Source: an uncultured Balneola sp. (lineage in GTDB: Bacteria > Bacteroidota > Rhodothermia > Balneolales > Balneolaceae). Taken from it: a stretch of 64,000 nt of DNA. Positions 7,474-17,595 of the stretch are shown here, in pieces (the first letter of the stretch is position 1; the number at the start of each line of letters is the position of its first letter). Position numbers and translations under genes: made by a program. The notes beneath the pieces were generated by a model. That model did not search any database and was not told the DNA's origin. It was given only the letters and a program-made list of their open reading frames with translations. Location: positions 186,001 to 250,000 of the forward strand of contig CABZVB010000001.1 in assembly GCA_902529115.1 (NCBI GenBank), given 5' to 3'.

Positions 7474-10400
7474 ATGGATAAATGGGCAAAATGGTTTAGT
7501 AGAGTATTTGTTTCAACACTATTTTTGATTGTGTCGAACTATGTCTATGCTTCTGGCAATAACACATTTAGTAATTATGAACTACAAGATAGCGCAGTAG
7601 TTCTATTACCAAATAGTTCAGGAATAATTGGTAATAATTTAGTATTTGGATTAGAAATCGATAATGCAACAGGTGCACATCTTAACAGTATACAATTTGG
7701 GTTACATTTTGATACAACAATGGTTGGGATTGATTGGTTTAATCCAGATCAGCAATTTTTAGAGGGTTTTACTTATTTAGTCAATGATTCAATACCTGGT
7801 ATAATTTATTTTTCTGCGATTTCAGCTGGAAACAATTTTTACAATGGGCAAGTAGCTCAGTTGCAGATAGAATTGAAAGCGACTGGAAAAACAAAATTTG
7901 AGATTGAAGATTTACTATTTAATGAAGGCAATCCTCCTGCTTCTTCTTTAGGAGGTAAATTGACAATCTTAGATCCAGATACCATTCCTCCAATGAAACC
8001 TCGTCAGCTTACATCTAAATTAGTAGATGCTAAAACGGTACAGTTAGACTGGGTGACTGGTCAAGACTTAGATCTAAAGGGATATCGGATTTATATGTTT
8101 GAAGGGAACCTTGATACAGAATGGACTGAGGATGAACTAAAAAAACCATGGCATTTAAGTGGAGTTGACTTGATTGATTCACTTATAGTAGATTCACCGG
8201 CTCCTATTAATCAAGCTCTAAGTAAACAAATAAATGAACTAAAAGATTTGACTCACTATCAATTTTGGGTTACGGCATTTGATTCCATTGATAATGAAAG
8301 TCTAGGGGAGTTTATTAATATTAGATCGGGAGATACAGAGCCACCCAAAAAACCTAATTTCTCAATTGTTCAACAAAATGGCTCTCAGGTTTATTTAGAA
8401 TGGACTGCTCAAGAGAATTCCGATATAGAGCAATATGTATTGTATCGTTCTGAAAATCTCTTTTTTAATGGCTTAAAGGAGAATAATATTATACTACAAC
8501 GAGTGACTACGACACCTGGAGATGTAGAAAGAATGGTGTTGTTTAATTGGGATGTAAACACTCAAACTCATCAATTACTCCTAGATAAGCGAGAATTTCC
8601 TGATTCTGTAGATGCATCTTCTATTGATGCGCTCAAGTTGTTAGACATCTATGAAGGACCAATTTCCTACGACAATACTGGATCTGCTTGGATAACCTAT
8701 TATATACCTGAAGAAATAAGTGAATCAGTAATTGAAGCTTCTGACTATGCCGAAAAATTTCGAAAATTAAATGGCGCATACGGAGTAAGTGTTGATATAG
8801 GTTTTGAGAAATTCAGTTCAAATGAAACCTCATTTGAACTAGTAGGAATGTTTGGTCCAGAACAACTCAGTTATACAGATGCTGATATAATTAATAGACA
8901 TTCATACAATTACACTCTAGCTGCAATTGATTCTTCTAATGGCGAACCACTTATTCATTTCGATCCCGCATTGAAAAGTGAATTTTCTGATACTGTAAAT
9001 GTGATTACACCTTTCCTCACATGGCTTGTAAATAAGACTGGAGAAGGTGACTATGAATTTATTCAAGAAGCGATTGATGGTAGTGAACCAGGAGATACCA
9101 TTTCTGTAGATGCCGGGGAATATCAAGAACAACTGAGAATTAGTCACCCTCTAACCTTACGAAATACAGCTCATTTTGAAAAGCCACGCATTATTAAACC
9201 AAATAATGTCGATACTTTAATTGTGTTAGATGCGCAAAAGTTCACTGCTAGTGCTTGGCCTCTCAATCATGGGTTACATTTTTTGGGATTAGACATTTCT
9301 GGAACTAATGATGAAAAAAAATCCGGAGTTGGGATTAGCCTCAATTATGGTACAAGCATGAGGTTAGAAAAGGCATACATTTCCCAATTTAATCAAGCTA
9401 TTACAGGATCTCACAGCTCTTATTCTGTTTACAATTCAATATTTAATGAAAATTTTAATATATCAGGGCATAAAAATCATTTATATGCTTCAACACAAAA
9501 AGAAGACACCATTAAATATGTTCATGTAAATATATTAAATACGGATGGTTATATAACAGATTTAGATGGTGCAATAGATTTTGAATTTCAAAATAGTATT
9601 ATAGCTGACAGGGTAGAGCTCCAAATTGGAGAAAAGGGATTTCAAGGATCAGGAGTTAAATTAATTAATGTTGCCATTGATACTAATTTAGTTAGAACGG
9701 AGCGTGATGAAGTTCAAGTATCACATGTTGAGTTATTAAATAATCAAAATTCTTCTTTAACACATATCAATAATATTGACCAGGTTTTGTTTAAATCATT
9801 AGTCGTGTCTGAAGATTTATCTAATTATCGTCTGCAACCTCAGTCAACGGTTATTGGAAGCGGAAATCCATCTGTTAATATACCGTTCGATTTCTTAGAC
9901 CAAAAAAGAGACTCATATAAAAATGATTTAGGGGCAATAGAACATCCAAATGTTATCCCGGATTTATTTGCGTCTCCTGGTGTAAATATAATGCAAATAG
10001 ATACTAGTTTTAATGATGGTCTTAATTCTGCGGTACAGATTAATATAAATTATCCTGATTCACTCCTTTCAAAACTAGATGCTATTTATTTATCCAAGTG
10101 GTCAAATCAGGATGAACTACTTCAAATTGACACACTAAAGACAGGGACATTTATTGATTTTGATGTGTTTGTAGGCGCAACTTATAGTTACTCTGCTCAA
10201 GCTCGTATGTATGATATATATCTTGGCGACATTTCTGAGAAAGAGACAATATTTATTAATGAAATTGCACCTCCTCTTGATGTAGATCCGCCTACTTCTC
10301 CTATTAATTTAACAGCGAAACGTTTAGATACAAGAATATTTGATTTTGAGTGGAAAGTAGATCCTTTTGATGAACTGTCACACTTCAATATATACAGAAT

Positions 10401-13008
10401 ATTATCGACCGAAGTTATAGTAGAAGCTTTTATAGATACAATAGATGCAACCTGGTTGTGGTCGGGGGGTATTTATCCATTAGATGAATTAAAAAACAAA
10501 TCTATTGAGCTTTTTGACTCTCTATCAATTCCCTTTGAAGCATTTGAACAAGCAAAAAAGGATTCTATTGAGTTACTATTTAACTGGGTTGATGACAAAG
10601 ATCTAAGCATTCAGACTTCATATACCTACTGGGTAACATCTGTTGATTTAGCAGGAAATGAGGGGGACGCACGATTTGTAAAAATACAAACAGGGGATGA
10701 TAAACCTCCAACTCCACCGTCAAATATTATTCAAATCATTCAAGGCGATAAATTAGTACTTGAATGGGAGTCTAGTCCAGATGATGATGTTAAGTGGTAT
10801 AAGATATACAAAGGATTAGATTCAACCGCAGTATCATTATATGACAGTGTAGAAGTGGATGTTAGAATGTTTGAGGATAAGATAACGGATTTTGGTGTCC
10901 AGACATTTTACCGAATAAGTGCAGTGGATTCTTCTATATCGAATCCTTTATTTTCTTTTGATCCGGCACTTGAAGGAGAGCTGTCAGAGTCAACGCCGGG
11001 ATATGTTATCGATATAACAGGCCCATCTAAACCAATCATTGAATCGGTATACAGTGCTAATTCTCTGGTCGAAATTGATTGGGCTTTAATTACAGATCCT
11101 GATCTAGAATATCATAATATATATCGTGGCTCACATCCTGACACTGTAGAAGTTATTGATATTACATCGGCTGGTGACACATTTTATAGTGATTCGACTG
11201 TTGAAAATGGGTTGTTATATTATTATTTCATAAGCGGTGTAGATTCATTATCAAATGAAGGTGATTTATCAGATGTTGTTATTGGAACGCCATATAACAT
11301 TCAACCTTCGGTTGACCCGTATGAGGATTTATACATGCATAATCAAGAAAGTGACCAATTTGAATTTCCTTTTGTTTTTCAAGGATTTGATAATGATGGG
11401 GTAATTGATTCTACCCTTTGGTTAGTTGGTAATGAATTAGTTTCAGATGAAAGAAATCCATCTATTGATATAAGACAAGGATCTAATCATATAACAGTTA
11501 TTGGTATTGACAACGATGGTGCCCGTGACAGTTCTAGCTTTTCGGTTTATGTTGACGCTGGTTTTATTGATTTAGGATCTAATTTAGTTCCAACTAGTGG
11601 GTTATCCATTTTTGGAAATAACTTTAGTTTCCAGCCCGATGGTAGAGGTAATTTAAGTCTGATGACTCCGGAAGAATCAAATGAATTTATTTTAACGGCA
11701 CCATTACAAGCACCTGTAGCTATAGCATCGGATTCCAGTTTTTACTTGTTATCAGGCACTCAGAAACTTAGTAAATATAGTCTATTTAGTTGGTGGAAAC
11801 ATAAAATCACAGTACCCTATTGGTCTTCTTCAACTGGCGGGGTTCATTCAGCTAGCCCAGTAATTGATGAAAAAAGAAAACGACTTTATCTAGCTTCTAT
11901 GGATAATCAGATTTATGGTATTGGCATGGCAGCAGGAATTCAAAAATGGAGTTCCAATTTAGGAGGATCAGGAATACATCCAGGTGTTATTATATCCGAA
12001 AAATATTTAGCCCAACCAAACAAATTAGGGGATATCATCTACTTTGATTTAGATGCTTCAATATCTTTTAAAGAAATGTCGCCGCTCGGTAAAACAATAT
12101 TTGATGATGGCTTATTGGGAGCATTATCTCTAACTAGGGATAATGAATTGGTTGCGGCATTTGCCTCGGGTACCATCAGAAAATGGAGTCCCAATTTATC
12201 TAGTGGAAGTATAGATCAAATAAAATGGGAAACTGATTTAGCCACCGCATTCCAAACAACACCTGTTATTGCTGAAAATGGTTTAATTCTAGTTGGAGGA
12301 TCAGATTCTACTTTTTATGGAATTAATGGAGATAATGGTCAAGTTCAATGGACATATAAAGCGTCAGATTCTATAACATCTACAGCCTCAATAAATGAAT
12401 ATGGGATAATTTATTTTGGTGATGCTTCTGGTGGAGTGTATGCAATAGATGATACTGGCGATTTAATATGGGATTATCAAATTGAAGCTGATGATGATGC
12501 TAGTAGTTTATCAGTCATGAATACTATTAATTATGTTAATGGTAGTGTATTTGTTGCTACACAGGGTGGGAAACTAGTTAGAATCAGGGATGGTTGGCGA
12601 TATGATGGTTCATTTGAAGAGAAGTTTGGTCCGCAATGGGAAGAAAAACAGGCTCAATGGGCTACCTATCAAGGAAATTATCGTAGGAGTGGAAATGTAG
12701 ACATGAGTGTTTCAACTTCAAGTGAAGATATTGAATCATTACCTACTGAATTTAAATTGCTGCAAAACTATCCTAATCCTTTTAATCCCAGTACAAAAAT
12801 TGAATTCTCATTACCGGAAGCCTCATTAGTCAGATTAGAAGTATTTAACACATTAGGCCAAAGAGTCCAGACGCTAAAGAACGAAAAAATGCCTGCTGGA
12901 AAACACAGTGTTACTTTTGAAGCTTTTGATTTAACAACGGGGGTCTATTTGTATAGATTAACTGCAGGAGAGTTTTCACAAATAAATAGAATGCTATTGA
13001 TCAAATAA
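7474..13008 (+). CDS. Giant multidomain T9SS-secreted surface protein (cohesin-like, Fn3, beta-helix, PQQ-like propeller)
   Basis: An 1844-residue exported protein. In order: signal peptide (1-26); cohesin-like beta-sandwich (about 30-165, with VFGLEIDNATGAHLNSIQFG); fibronectin III-like modules (about 170-510), each opened by a DTxPPxxP linker; a right-handed beta-helix segment (about 515-830) beginning YEFIQEAIDG and EPGDTISVDAGEYQEQ; more Fn3-like modules (about 935-1275); an Ig/PKD-like domain with FDNDGVIDS (about 1276-1365); a PQQ-type beta-propeller (about 1385-1730) with repeats such as SASPVIDEKRKRLYLAS and TPVIAENGLILVGGSD; and a T9SS type A sorting domain (about 1760-1844) starting LLQNYPNPFNPSTKIEF. 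It should be exported by Sec, carried across the outer membrane by T9SS and cleaved or anchored there. No catalytic domain is evident, so adhesion or scaffolding is inferred. The next gene, 33 bp downstream, encodes a related T9SS cargo. Confidence 0.85.
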   Translation: MDKWAKWFSRVFVSTLFLIVSNYVYASGNNTFSNYELQDSAVVLLPNSSGIIGNNLVFGLEIDNATGAHLNSIQFGLHFDTTMVGIDWFNPDQQFLEGFTYLVNDSIPGIIYFSAISAGNNFYNGQVAQLQIELKATGKTKFEIEDLLFNEGNPPASSLGGKLTILDPDTIPPMKPRQLTSKLVDAKTVQLDWVTGQDLDLKGYRIYMFEGNLDTEWTEDELKKPWHLSGVDLIDSLIVDSPAPINQALSKQINELKDLTHYQFWVTAFDSIDNESLGEFINIRSGDTEPPKKPNFSIVQQNGSQVYLEWTAQENSDIEQYVLYRSENLFFNGLKENNIILQRVTTTPGDVERMVLFNWDVNTQTHQLLLDKREFPDSVDASSIDALKLLDIYEGPISYDNTGSAWITYYIPEEISESVIEASDYAEKFRKLNGAYGVSVDIGFEKFSSNETSFELVGMFGPEQLSYTDADIINRHSYNYTLAAIDSSNGEPLIHFDPALKSEFSDTVNVITPFLTWLVNKTGEGDYEFIQEAIDGSEPGDTISVDAGEYQEQLRISHPLTLRNTAHFEKPRIIKPNNVDTLIVLDAQKFTASAWPLNHGLHFLGLDISGTNDEKKSGVGISLNYGTSMRLEKAYISQFNQAITGSHSSYSVYNSIFNENFNISGHKNHLYASTQKEDTIKYVHVNILNTDGYITDLDGAIDFEFQNSIIADRVELQIGEKGFQGSGVKLINVAIDTNLVRTERDEVQVSHVELLNNQNSSLTHINNIDQVLFKSLVVSEDLSNYRLQPQSTVIGSGNPSVNIPFDFLDQKRDSYKNDLGAIEHPNVIPDLFASPGVNIMQIDTSFNDGLNSAVQININYPDSLLSKLDAIYLSKWSNQDELLQIDTLKTGTFIDFDVFVGATYSYSAQARMYDIYLGDISEKETIFINEIAPPLDVDPPTSPINLTAKRLDTRIFDFEWKVDPFDELSHFNIYRILSTEVIVEAFIDTIDATWLWSGGIYPLDELKNKSIELFDSLSIPFEAFEQAKKDSIELLFNWVDDKDLSIQTSYTYWVTSVDLAGNEGDARFVKIQTGDDKPPTPPSNIIQIIQGDKLVLEWESSPDDDVKWYKIYKGLDSTAVSLYDSVEVDVRMFEDKITDFGVQTFYRISAVDSSISNPLFSFDPALEGELSESTPGYVIDITGPSKPIIESVYSANSLVEIDWALITDPDLEYHNIYRGSHPDTVEVIDITSAGDTFYSDSTVENGLLYYYFISGVDSLSNEGDLSDVVIGTPYNIQPSVDPYEDLYMHNQESDQFEFPFVFQGFDNDGVIDSTLWLVGNELVSDERNPSIDIRQGSNHITVIGIDNDGARDSSSFSVYVDAGFIDLGSNLVPTSGLSIFGNNFSFQPDGRGNLSLMTPEESNEFILTAPLQAPVAIASDSSFYLLSGTQKLSKYSLFSWWKHKITVPYWSSSTGGVHSASPVIDEKRKRLYLASMDNQIYGIGMAAGIQKWSSNLGGSGIHPGVIISEKYLAQPNKLGDIIYFDLDASISFKEMSPLGKTIFDDGLLGALSLTRDNELVAAFASGTIRKWSPNLSSGSIDQIKWETDLATAFQTTPVIAENGLILVGGSDSTFYGINGDNGQVQWTYKASDSITSTASINEYGIIYFGDASGGVYAIDDTGDLIWDYQIEADDDASSLSVMNTINYVNGSVFVATQGGKLVRIRDGWRYDGSFEEKFGPQWEEKQAQWATYQGNYRRSGNVDMSVSTSSEDIESLPTEFKLLQNYPNPFNPSTKIEFSLPEASLVRLEVFNTLGQRVQTLKNEKMPAGKHSVTFEAFDLTTGVYLYRLTAGEFSQINRMLLIK

Positions 13009-13041
13009 GAACGATTCTTTGCGTTTCCATCGGTATTTGAT

Positions 13042-16000
13042 ATGCCATTATATATGAAAAGTCTTTTATTTTTGATAATGGTTATTCCAAAAACCATAAT
13101 TGCTCAAAATACTGGAGTAGTCTACTTATTAAATCACCAGGGTGAAGAAGTATTTAATTATCCACCAGGTCAGGCAGTTGTTCATATAGGGTTGACAGAT
13201 GCTGATAATCCAAATGATGTTCACCTGCGCATAGGTTCATCGGATGATACGGTTATGGTAGCTATGACCCGGATTTCTCCTGGTGAATATACTGGAACGG
13301 TTACCTTGGAGGAGTACGCATCAGGCAGCGTTGATCTTGGAGATGCTATTCTTCAAGCTAGACGCGGTTCTTTACTTACGGTAATTTATGATGATGAGTC
13401 GGATAGTTTTGGAAACCCTAAGCGGGTAGAAGACCATGCATATTATGGGATGACGCTGGTAAGTGGAGTGTATGATAGTGATCATACATGGGCAAAGGAT
13501 AACAGCCCTTATTTGGTGACTGGAGATATTGATGTAAAAAATGGAGCTCGGTTGACGATAGAGCCGGGAGTAGAAATATTATTTACAGCTCCGACTTTTG
13601 GGGTTACCGGAGATGATCGTGCGGGGGGCCGAGATGATACTCGATCTGAATTAAGGATTGTTGAAGGTTCTACTTTGCATGCAGTAGGGACGTTTGAAGA
13701 AAAAATTATATTTCGATCAAGCAGGGAAAGACAGGAAGAAATAGATAGAGATTGGTGGGGTATATTTGCAGAGAGCGGTCCAAAAATTCGTTTAGAACAC
13801 GCGAAGGTATCAGGTAGTTATTATGGACTATATTTTCAGGATCTAGGTGGGTCTAAAACAGACACCATGTATATACGTCATAATATTTTTGAAAACATAG
13901 GCGAAGCAGCTATTCGTACGGAATGGATATCTTGGGAAACAAATACAGATGTCAGCCATAATATATTAGATGGAGGTATACAGATTGATGGCATGTATGA
14001 TAGTTGGAATGATGATAATTTAGTGTCAGTAAAAATAGCCAACAATGATTTTAGTGACGATCAATTTTATCTAAATACAGATGGTGATAATAGACACAAT
14101 GACTATAAGATAATATTCCGAGGGAACCGTAATTTATGGACTACTCGATTCTATCGCCCGAAACGAGTTATAAGTGAAGACAATGAAGTAAGCGGGAGAT
14201 ATGAAGTAGGTTATATTGGAGATTTTAGTTCTAGAAGTGACAGTTTAGTACGGAATGAAGGAGCTGAGGCTTATACAGGCTGGTCATTAAATCACGTATC
14301 GAAAGCTAGCATTAGCCGGTCATATGTAACAGGGTATGGTACAGGGGTTAGTATATATTCGTCCGCTGTGAAAATAGATAGCAGTAGTATTATCGAGAAT
14401 GATAATACAGGTATAAATATATCCTCAGATTTTGATTATGGTTCGAGGATAACGGTTATAGAGCATTCTACGATTACGGGCAATGATGGGGATGGGATAA
14501 CATTAAGAGAGTATGGTCAGGTGATCGCTAATTACAATAATTTGTATGGAAACGGAGGTCCTGAGTTTAGTAACCAAGCAGCTCACACTAATGAGATTAA
14601 TGCCCGGTTTAATTGGTGGGGTGATGAGGCTACTGCCCAGATGAATGAAGGAAAGAACCCAAAGAATATTGATGAGATTTATGATGAATATGACGATGCA
14701 TCAAAAGGTTTTGTGAATTATTCAGATTGGTTGGATGCTCAAAATGGTACACCATCACAAGATCTAGGCAATACAGGTGAGATATATTTGGTCAATGACC
14801 AAGGTGAAGAGGTATTAAATTATTCATTAGATCAAACAATAATTTATGTTGGCTTAACTGATCCGGATAATCTTAAGTATACTACTGTTCGCATAGGTTC
14901 ATCGGATGATACGGTTATGGTAGCTATGACCCGGATTTCTCCTGGTGAATATACTGGAACGGTTACCTTGGAGGAGTACGCATCAGGCAGCGTTGATCTT
15001 GGAGATGCTATTCTTCAAGCTAGACGCGGTTCTTTACTTACGGTAATTTATGATGATGAGTCGGATAGTTTTGGAAACCCTAAGCGGGTAGAAGACCATG
15101 CATATTATGGGATGACGCTGGTAAGTGGAGTGTATGATAGTGATCATACATGGGCAAAGGATAACAGCCCTTATTTGGTGACTGGAGATATTGATGCAAA
15201 AAATGGAGCTCGGTTGACGATAGAGCCGGGAGTAGAAATATTATTTACAGCTCCGACTTTTGGGGTTACCGGAGATGATCGTGCGGGGGGCCGAGATGAT
15301 ACTCGATCTGAATTAAGGATTGTTGAAGGTTCTACTTTGCATGCAGTAGGGACGTTTGAAGAAAAAATTATATTTCGATCAAGCAGGGAAAGACAGGAAG
15401 AAATAGATAGAGATTGGTGGGGTATATTTGCAGAGAGCGGTCCAAAAATTCGTTTAGAACACGCGAAGGTATCAGGTAGTTATTATGGACTATATTTTCA
15501 GGATCTAGGTGGGTCTAAAACAGACACCATGTATATACGTCATAATATTTTTGAAAACATAGGCGAAGCAGCTATTCGTACGGAATGGATATCTTGGGAA
15601 ACAAATACAGATGTCAGCCATAATATATTAGATGGAGGTATACAGATTGATGGCATGTATGATAGTTGGAATGATGATAATTTAGTGTCAGTAAAAATAG
15701 CCAACAATGATTTTAGTGACGATCAATTTTATCTAAATACAGATGGTGATAATAGACACAATGACTATAAGATAATATTCCGAGGGAACCGTAATTTATG
15801 GACTACTCGATTCTATCGCCCGAAACGAGTTATAAGTGAAGACAATGAAGTAAGCGGGAGATATGAAGTAGGTTATATTGGAGATTTTAGTTCTAGAAGT
15901 GACAGTTTAGTACGGAATGAAGGAGCTGAGGCTTATACAGGCTGGTCATTAAATCACGTATCGAAAGCTAGCATTAGCCGGTCATATGTAACAGGGTATG

Positions 16001-17286
16001 GTACAGGGGTTAGTATATATTCGTCCGCTGTGAAAATAGATAGCAGTAGTATTATCGAGAATGATAATACAGGTATAAATATATCCTCAGATTTTGATTA
16101 TGGTTCGAGGATAACGGTTATAGAGCATTCTACGATTACGGGCAATGATGGGGATGGGATAACATTAAGAGAGTATGGTCAGGTGATCGCTAATTACAAT
16201 AATTTGTATGGAAACGGAGGTCCTGAGTTTAGTAACCAAGCAGCTCACACTAATGAGATTAATGCCCGGTTTAATTGGTGGGGTGATGAGGCTACTGCCC
16301 AGATGAATGAAGGAAAGAACCCAAAGAATATTGATGAGATTTATGATGAATATGACGATGCATCAAAAGGTTTTGTGAATTACTCTGGATGGCTCGATGA
16401 TAAAGATGGCACTCCATCGCTTGTATGTGGTGATGTAACAGGAGATTATTTTGTTTCTGCCTTAGATGGCTCTTTTATTTTACGTCATTCGGTAAGAATG
16501 GCACCACAGTACCCTCTTATAGGAAGGGATTCAACAGCTGCTGATGTTACGGGTAATGGTTTTGTATCAGCATATGATGCAGCAACAGTTTTAAAATATA
16601 TAGTTGGCTTACCTGTGACGTTAAATTGTGATGGGAATAGTAATGCATTAAAGGATATACAGAAACCCCTGATTACATGGTCACCAAAAATTTCAGAGGG
16701 TCAAGATATACTTACTATACCAATCAATATATCGAATATTAATGCTGGTATAAATTCTATTGAAATTGAAATACCGCATAAAAATAGTATTCGTTTAAGC
16801 TCAATTTCTCAAAAACCAGATAACTGGGAAATACTAGAACATACTACAGATCAATTTCTAAATATAGCTATGTATGGTATGGATGAGTTACGCGATGACT
16901 TTACATTAGAATTATATTTTGAAATCCTTGAACCAAAACCAAATGTAAACTTTACGGGTACTATTCGGGTGAATGAATATTCAAAAATATCTATGGAGCC
17001 GTATAATTTGGATATTATACCCAAGGTGTTCGAATTATATCAAAATTATCCTAATCCATTTAATCCTAGTACTCAAATCGATTTTTCTCTTCCTGAATCT
17101 GCAAATATTCAATTAGAGATTTACAATATTTTAGGTCAAAAAGTGCGAACGCTTAAAAATGAGCGAATGGCGCCAGGATATTATAGTATAACTTTTGAAG
17201 CAAATAGCTTATCAAGTGGGGTATACATTTATCAGTTAAAAATGGGTAATAAGGTTATTACTAAAAGAATGTTACTATTGAAATAA
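13042..17286 (+). CDS. T9SS-secreted duplicated beta-helix protein with dockerin and cohesin-like domains
   Basis: A 1414-residue exported protein with signal peptide ending IIAQ. Residues 23-576 and 577 to about 1128 are two copies of one 554-residue unit: a short beta domain (YLLNHQGEEV / YLVNDQGEEV), then a parallel beta-helix region with the typical GARLTIEPGVEILF and TGNDGDGI turns. Next comes a dockerin-like pair (about 1128-1196): DVTGDYFVSALDGS and DVTGNGFVSAYDAA, each a calcium-loop motif; then a cohesin-like domain (about 1210-1322), and a T9SS sorting domain beginning ELYQNYPNPFNPSTQ (about 1326-1414). The two units are almost identical at DNA level. It lies 33 bp after the giant cohesin-like protein and is followed by a strong terminator, so the two are probably one transcription unit. 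A non-cellulosomal cohesin-dockerin link between the two proteins is possible but unproven. Confidence 0.85.
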   Translation: MPLYMKSLLFLIMVIPKTIIAQNTGVVYLLNHQGEEVFNYPPGQAVVHIGLTDADNPNDVHLRIGSSDDTVMVAMTRISPGEYTGTVTLEEYASGSVDLGDAILQARRGSLLTVIYDDESDSFGNPKRVEDHAYYGMTLVSGVYDSDHTWAKDNSPYLVTGDIDVKNGARLTIEPGVEILFTAPTFGVTGDDRAGGRDDTRSELRIVEGSTLHAVGTFEEKIIFRSSRERQEEIDRDWWGIFAESGPKIRLEHAKVSGSYYGLYFQDLGGSKTDTMYIRHNIFENIGEAAIRTEWISWETNTDVSHNILDGGIQIDGMYDSWNDDNLVSVKIANNDFSDDQFYLNTDGDNRHNDYKIIFRGNRNLWTTRFYRPKRVISEDNEVSGRYEVGYIGDFSSRSDSLVRNEGAEAYTGWSLNHVSKASISRSYVTGYGTGVSIYSSAVKIDSSSIIENDNTGINISSDFDYGSRITVIEHSTITGNDGDGITLREYGQVIANYNNLYGNGGPEFSNQAAHTNEINARFNWWGDEATAQMNEGKNPKNIDEIYDEYDDASKGFVNYSDWLDAQNGTPSQDLGNTGEIYLVNDQGEEVLNYSLDQTIIYVGLTDPDNLKYTTVRIGSSDDTVMVAMTRISPGEYTGTVTLEEYASGSVDLGDAILQARRGSLLTVIYDDESDSFGNPKRVEDHAYYGMTLVSGVYDSDHTWAKDNSPYLVTGDIDAKNGARLTIEPGVEILFTAPTFGVTGDDRAGGRDDTRSELRIVEGSTLHAVGTFEEKIIFRSSRERQEEIDRDWWGIFAESGPKIRLEHAKVSGSYYGLYFQDLGGSKTDTMYIRHNIFENIGEAAIRTEWISWETNTDVSHNILDGGIQIDGMYDSWNDDNLVSVKIANNDFSDDQFYLNTDGDNRHNDYKIIFRGNRNLWTTRFYRPKRVISEDNEVSGRYEVGYIGDFSSRSDSLVRNEGAEAYTGWSLNHVSKASISRSYVTGYGTGVSIYSSAVKIDSSSIIENDNTGINISSDFDYGSRITVIEHSTITGNDGDGITLREYGQVIANYNNLYGNGGPEFSNQAAHTNEINARFNWWGDEATAQMNEGKNPKNIDEIYDEYDDASKGFVNYSGWLDDKDGTPSLVCGDVTGDYFVSALDGSFILRHSVRMAPQYPLIGRDSTAADVTGNGFVSAYDAATVLKYIVGLPVTLNCDGNSNALKDIQKPLITWSPKISEGQDILTIPINISNINAGINSIEIEIPHKNSIRLSSISQKPDNWEILEHTTDQFLNIAMYGMDELRDDFTLELYFEILEPKPNVNFTGTIRVNEYSKISMEPYNLDIIPKVFELYQNYPNPFNPSTQIDFSLPESANIQLEIYNILGQKVRTLKNERMAPGYYSITFEANSLSSGVYIYQLKMGNKVITKRMLLLK
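13108..14769 (+). repeat. Tandem repeat unit 1 (1662 bp) within the beta-helix surface-protein gene
   Basis: First of two in-frame 1662-bp units. Bases 13228-14720 match 14890-16382 at every position I compared except one (T13535 versus C15197, Val to Ala). The leading 120 bases (13108-13227) are clearly diverged from those of unit 2 yet still alignable without gaps. Confidence 0.95.
14770..16431 (+). repeat. Tandem repeat unit 2 (1662 bp) within the beta-helix surface-protein gene
   Basis: Second unit, in frame and offset by exactly 1662 bases from the first. The near-identical core is 14890-16382; after that the sequence drifts (GWLDDKDGTPS versus DWLDAQNGTPS) and passes into the dockerin domain at about 16420. 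Confidence 0.95.
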
Positions 17287-17595
17287 TTGAATTTAACCCA
17301 AGGAGAACTTGAACATAAATTTTATTTATTAATAAAAAATTATTTCTTGAAGTCTAATAATTAAATTATTAATATCTTTTTACAAGATTGTTAGCGCTTA
17401 CATTTAGAAAAAAATATTAAATATTTCAGCGATTGTTTTTTAGCTTTAATTGAGCATTTTTTTTAGATAAGCCCAATAGTTAGTAGAATTAGTTTAGCAA
17501 GTTTTTTATTGATACCATAACCCGAAATGATGTGGTGTGAAAACCGCGTCGTTTTTTTAGGCAGCCTTTTATGGCTGTCTTTTTTTGTAAAAGAA
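17287..17595. other. 309-bp AT-rich intergenic region between convergent genes
   Basis: It holds a 17-base palindrome of TAATAATT/AATTATTA (17355-17371, centre 17363) and a strong intrinsic terminator at 17559-17586. No gene or RNA was recognised in it. Confidence 0.6.
17559..17586 (+). terminator. Intrinsic terminator for the T9SS surface-protein genes
   Basis: The arms AGGCAGCC (17559-17566) and GGCTGTCT (17573-17580) pair over eight positions with one G-T wobble around a six-base loop, followed directly by six further T residues. It points along the plus strand and lies 273 bp after the stop of the duplicated beta-helix gene, just before the 3' end of the convergent aldehyde dehydrogenase gene. 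Confidence 0.8.

Noticed and set aside
13108-16431. Mobile element or CRISPR-like repeat
   Set aside because: The repeat is an in-frame duplication of protein-coding sequence, without terminal inverted repeats, transposase or spacers.
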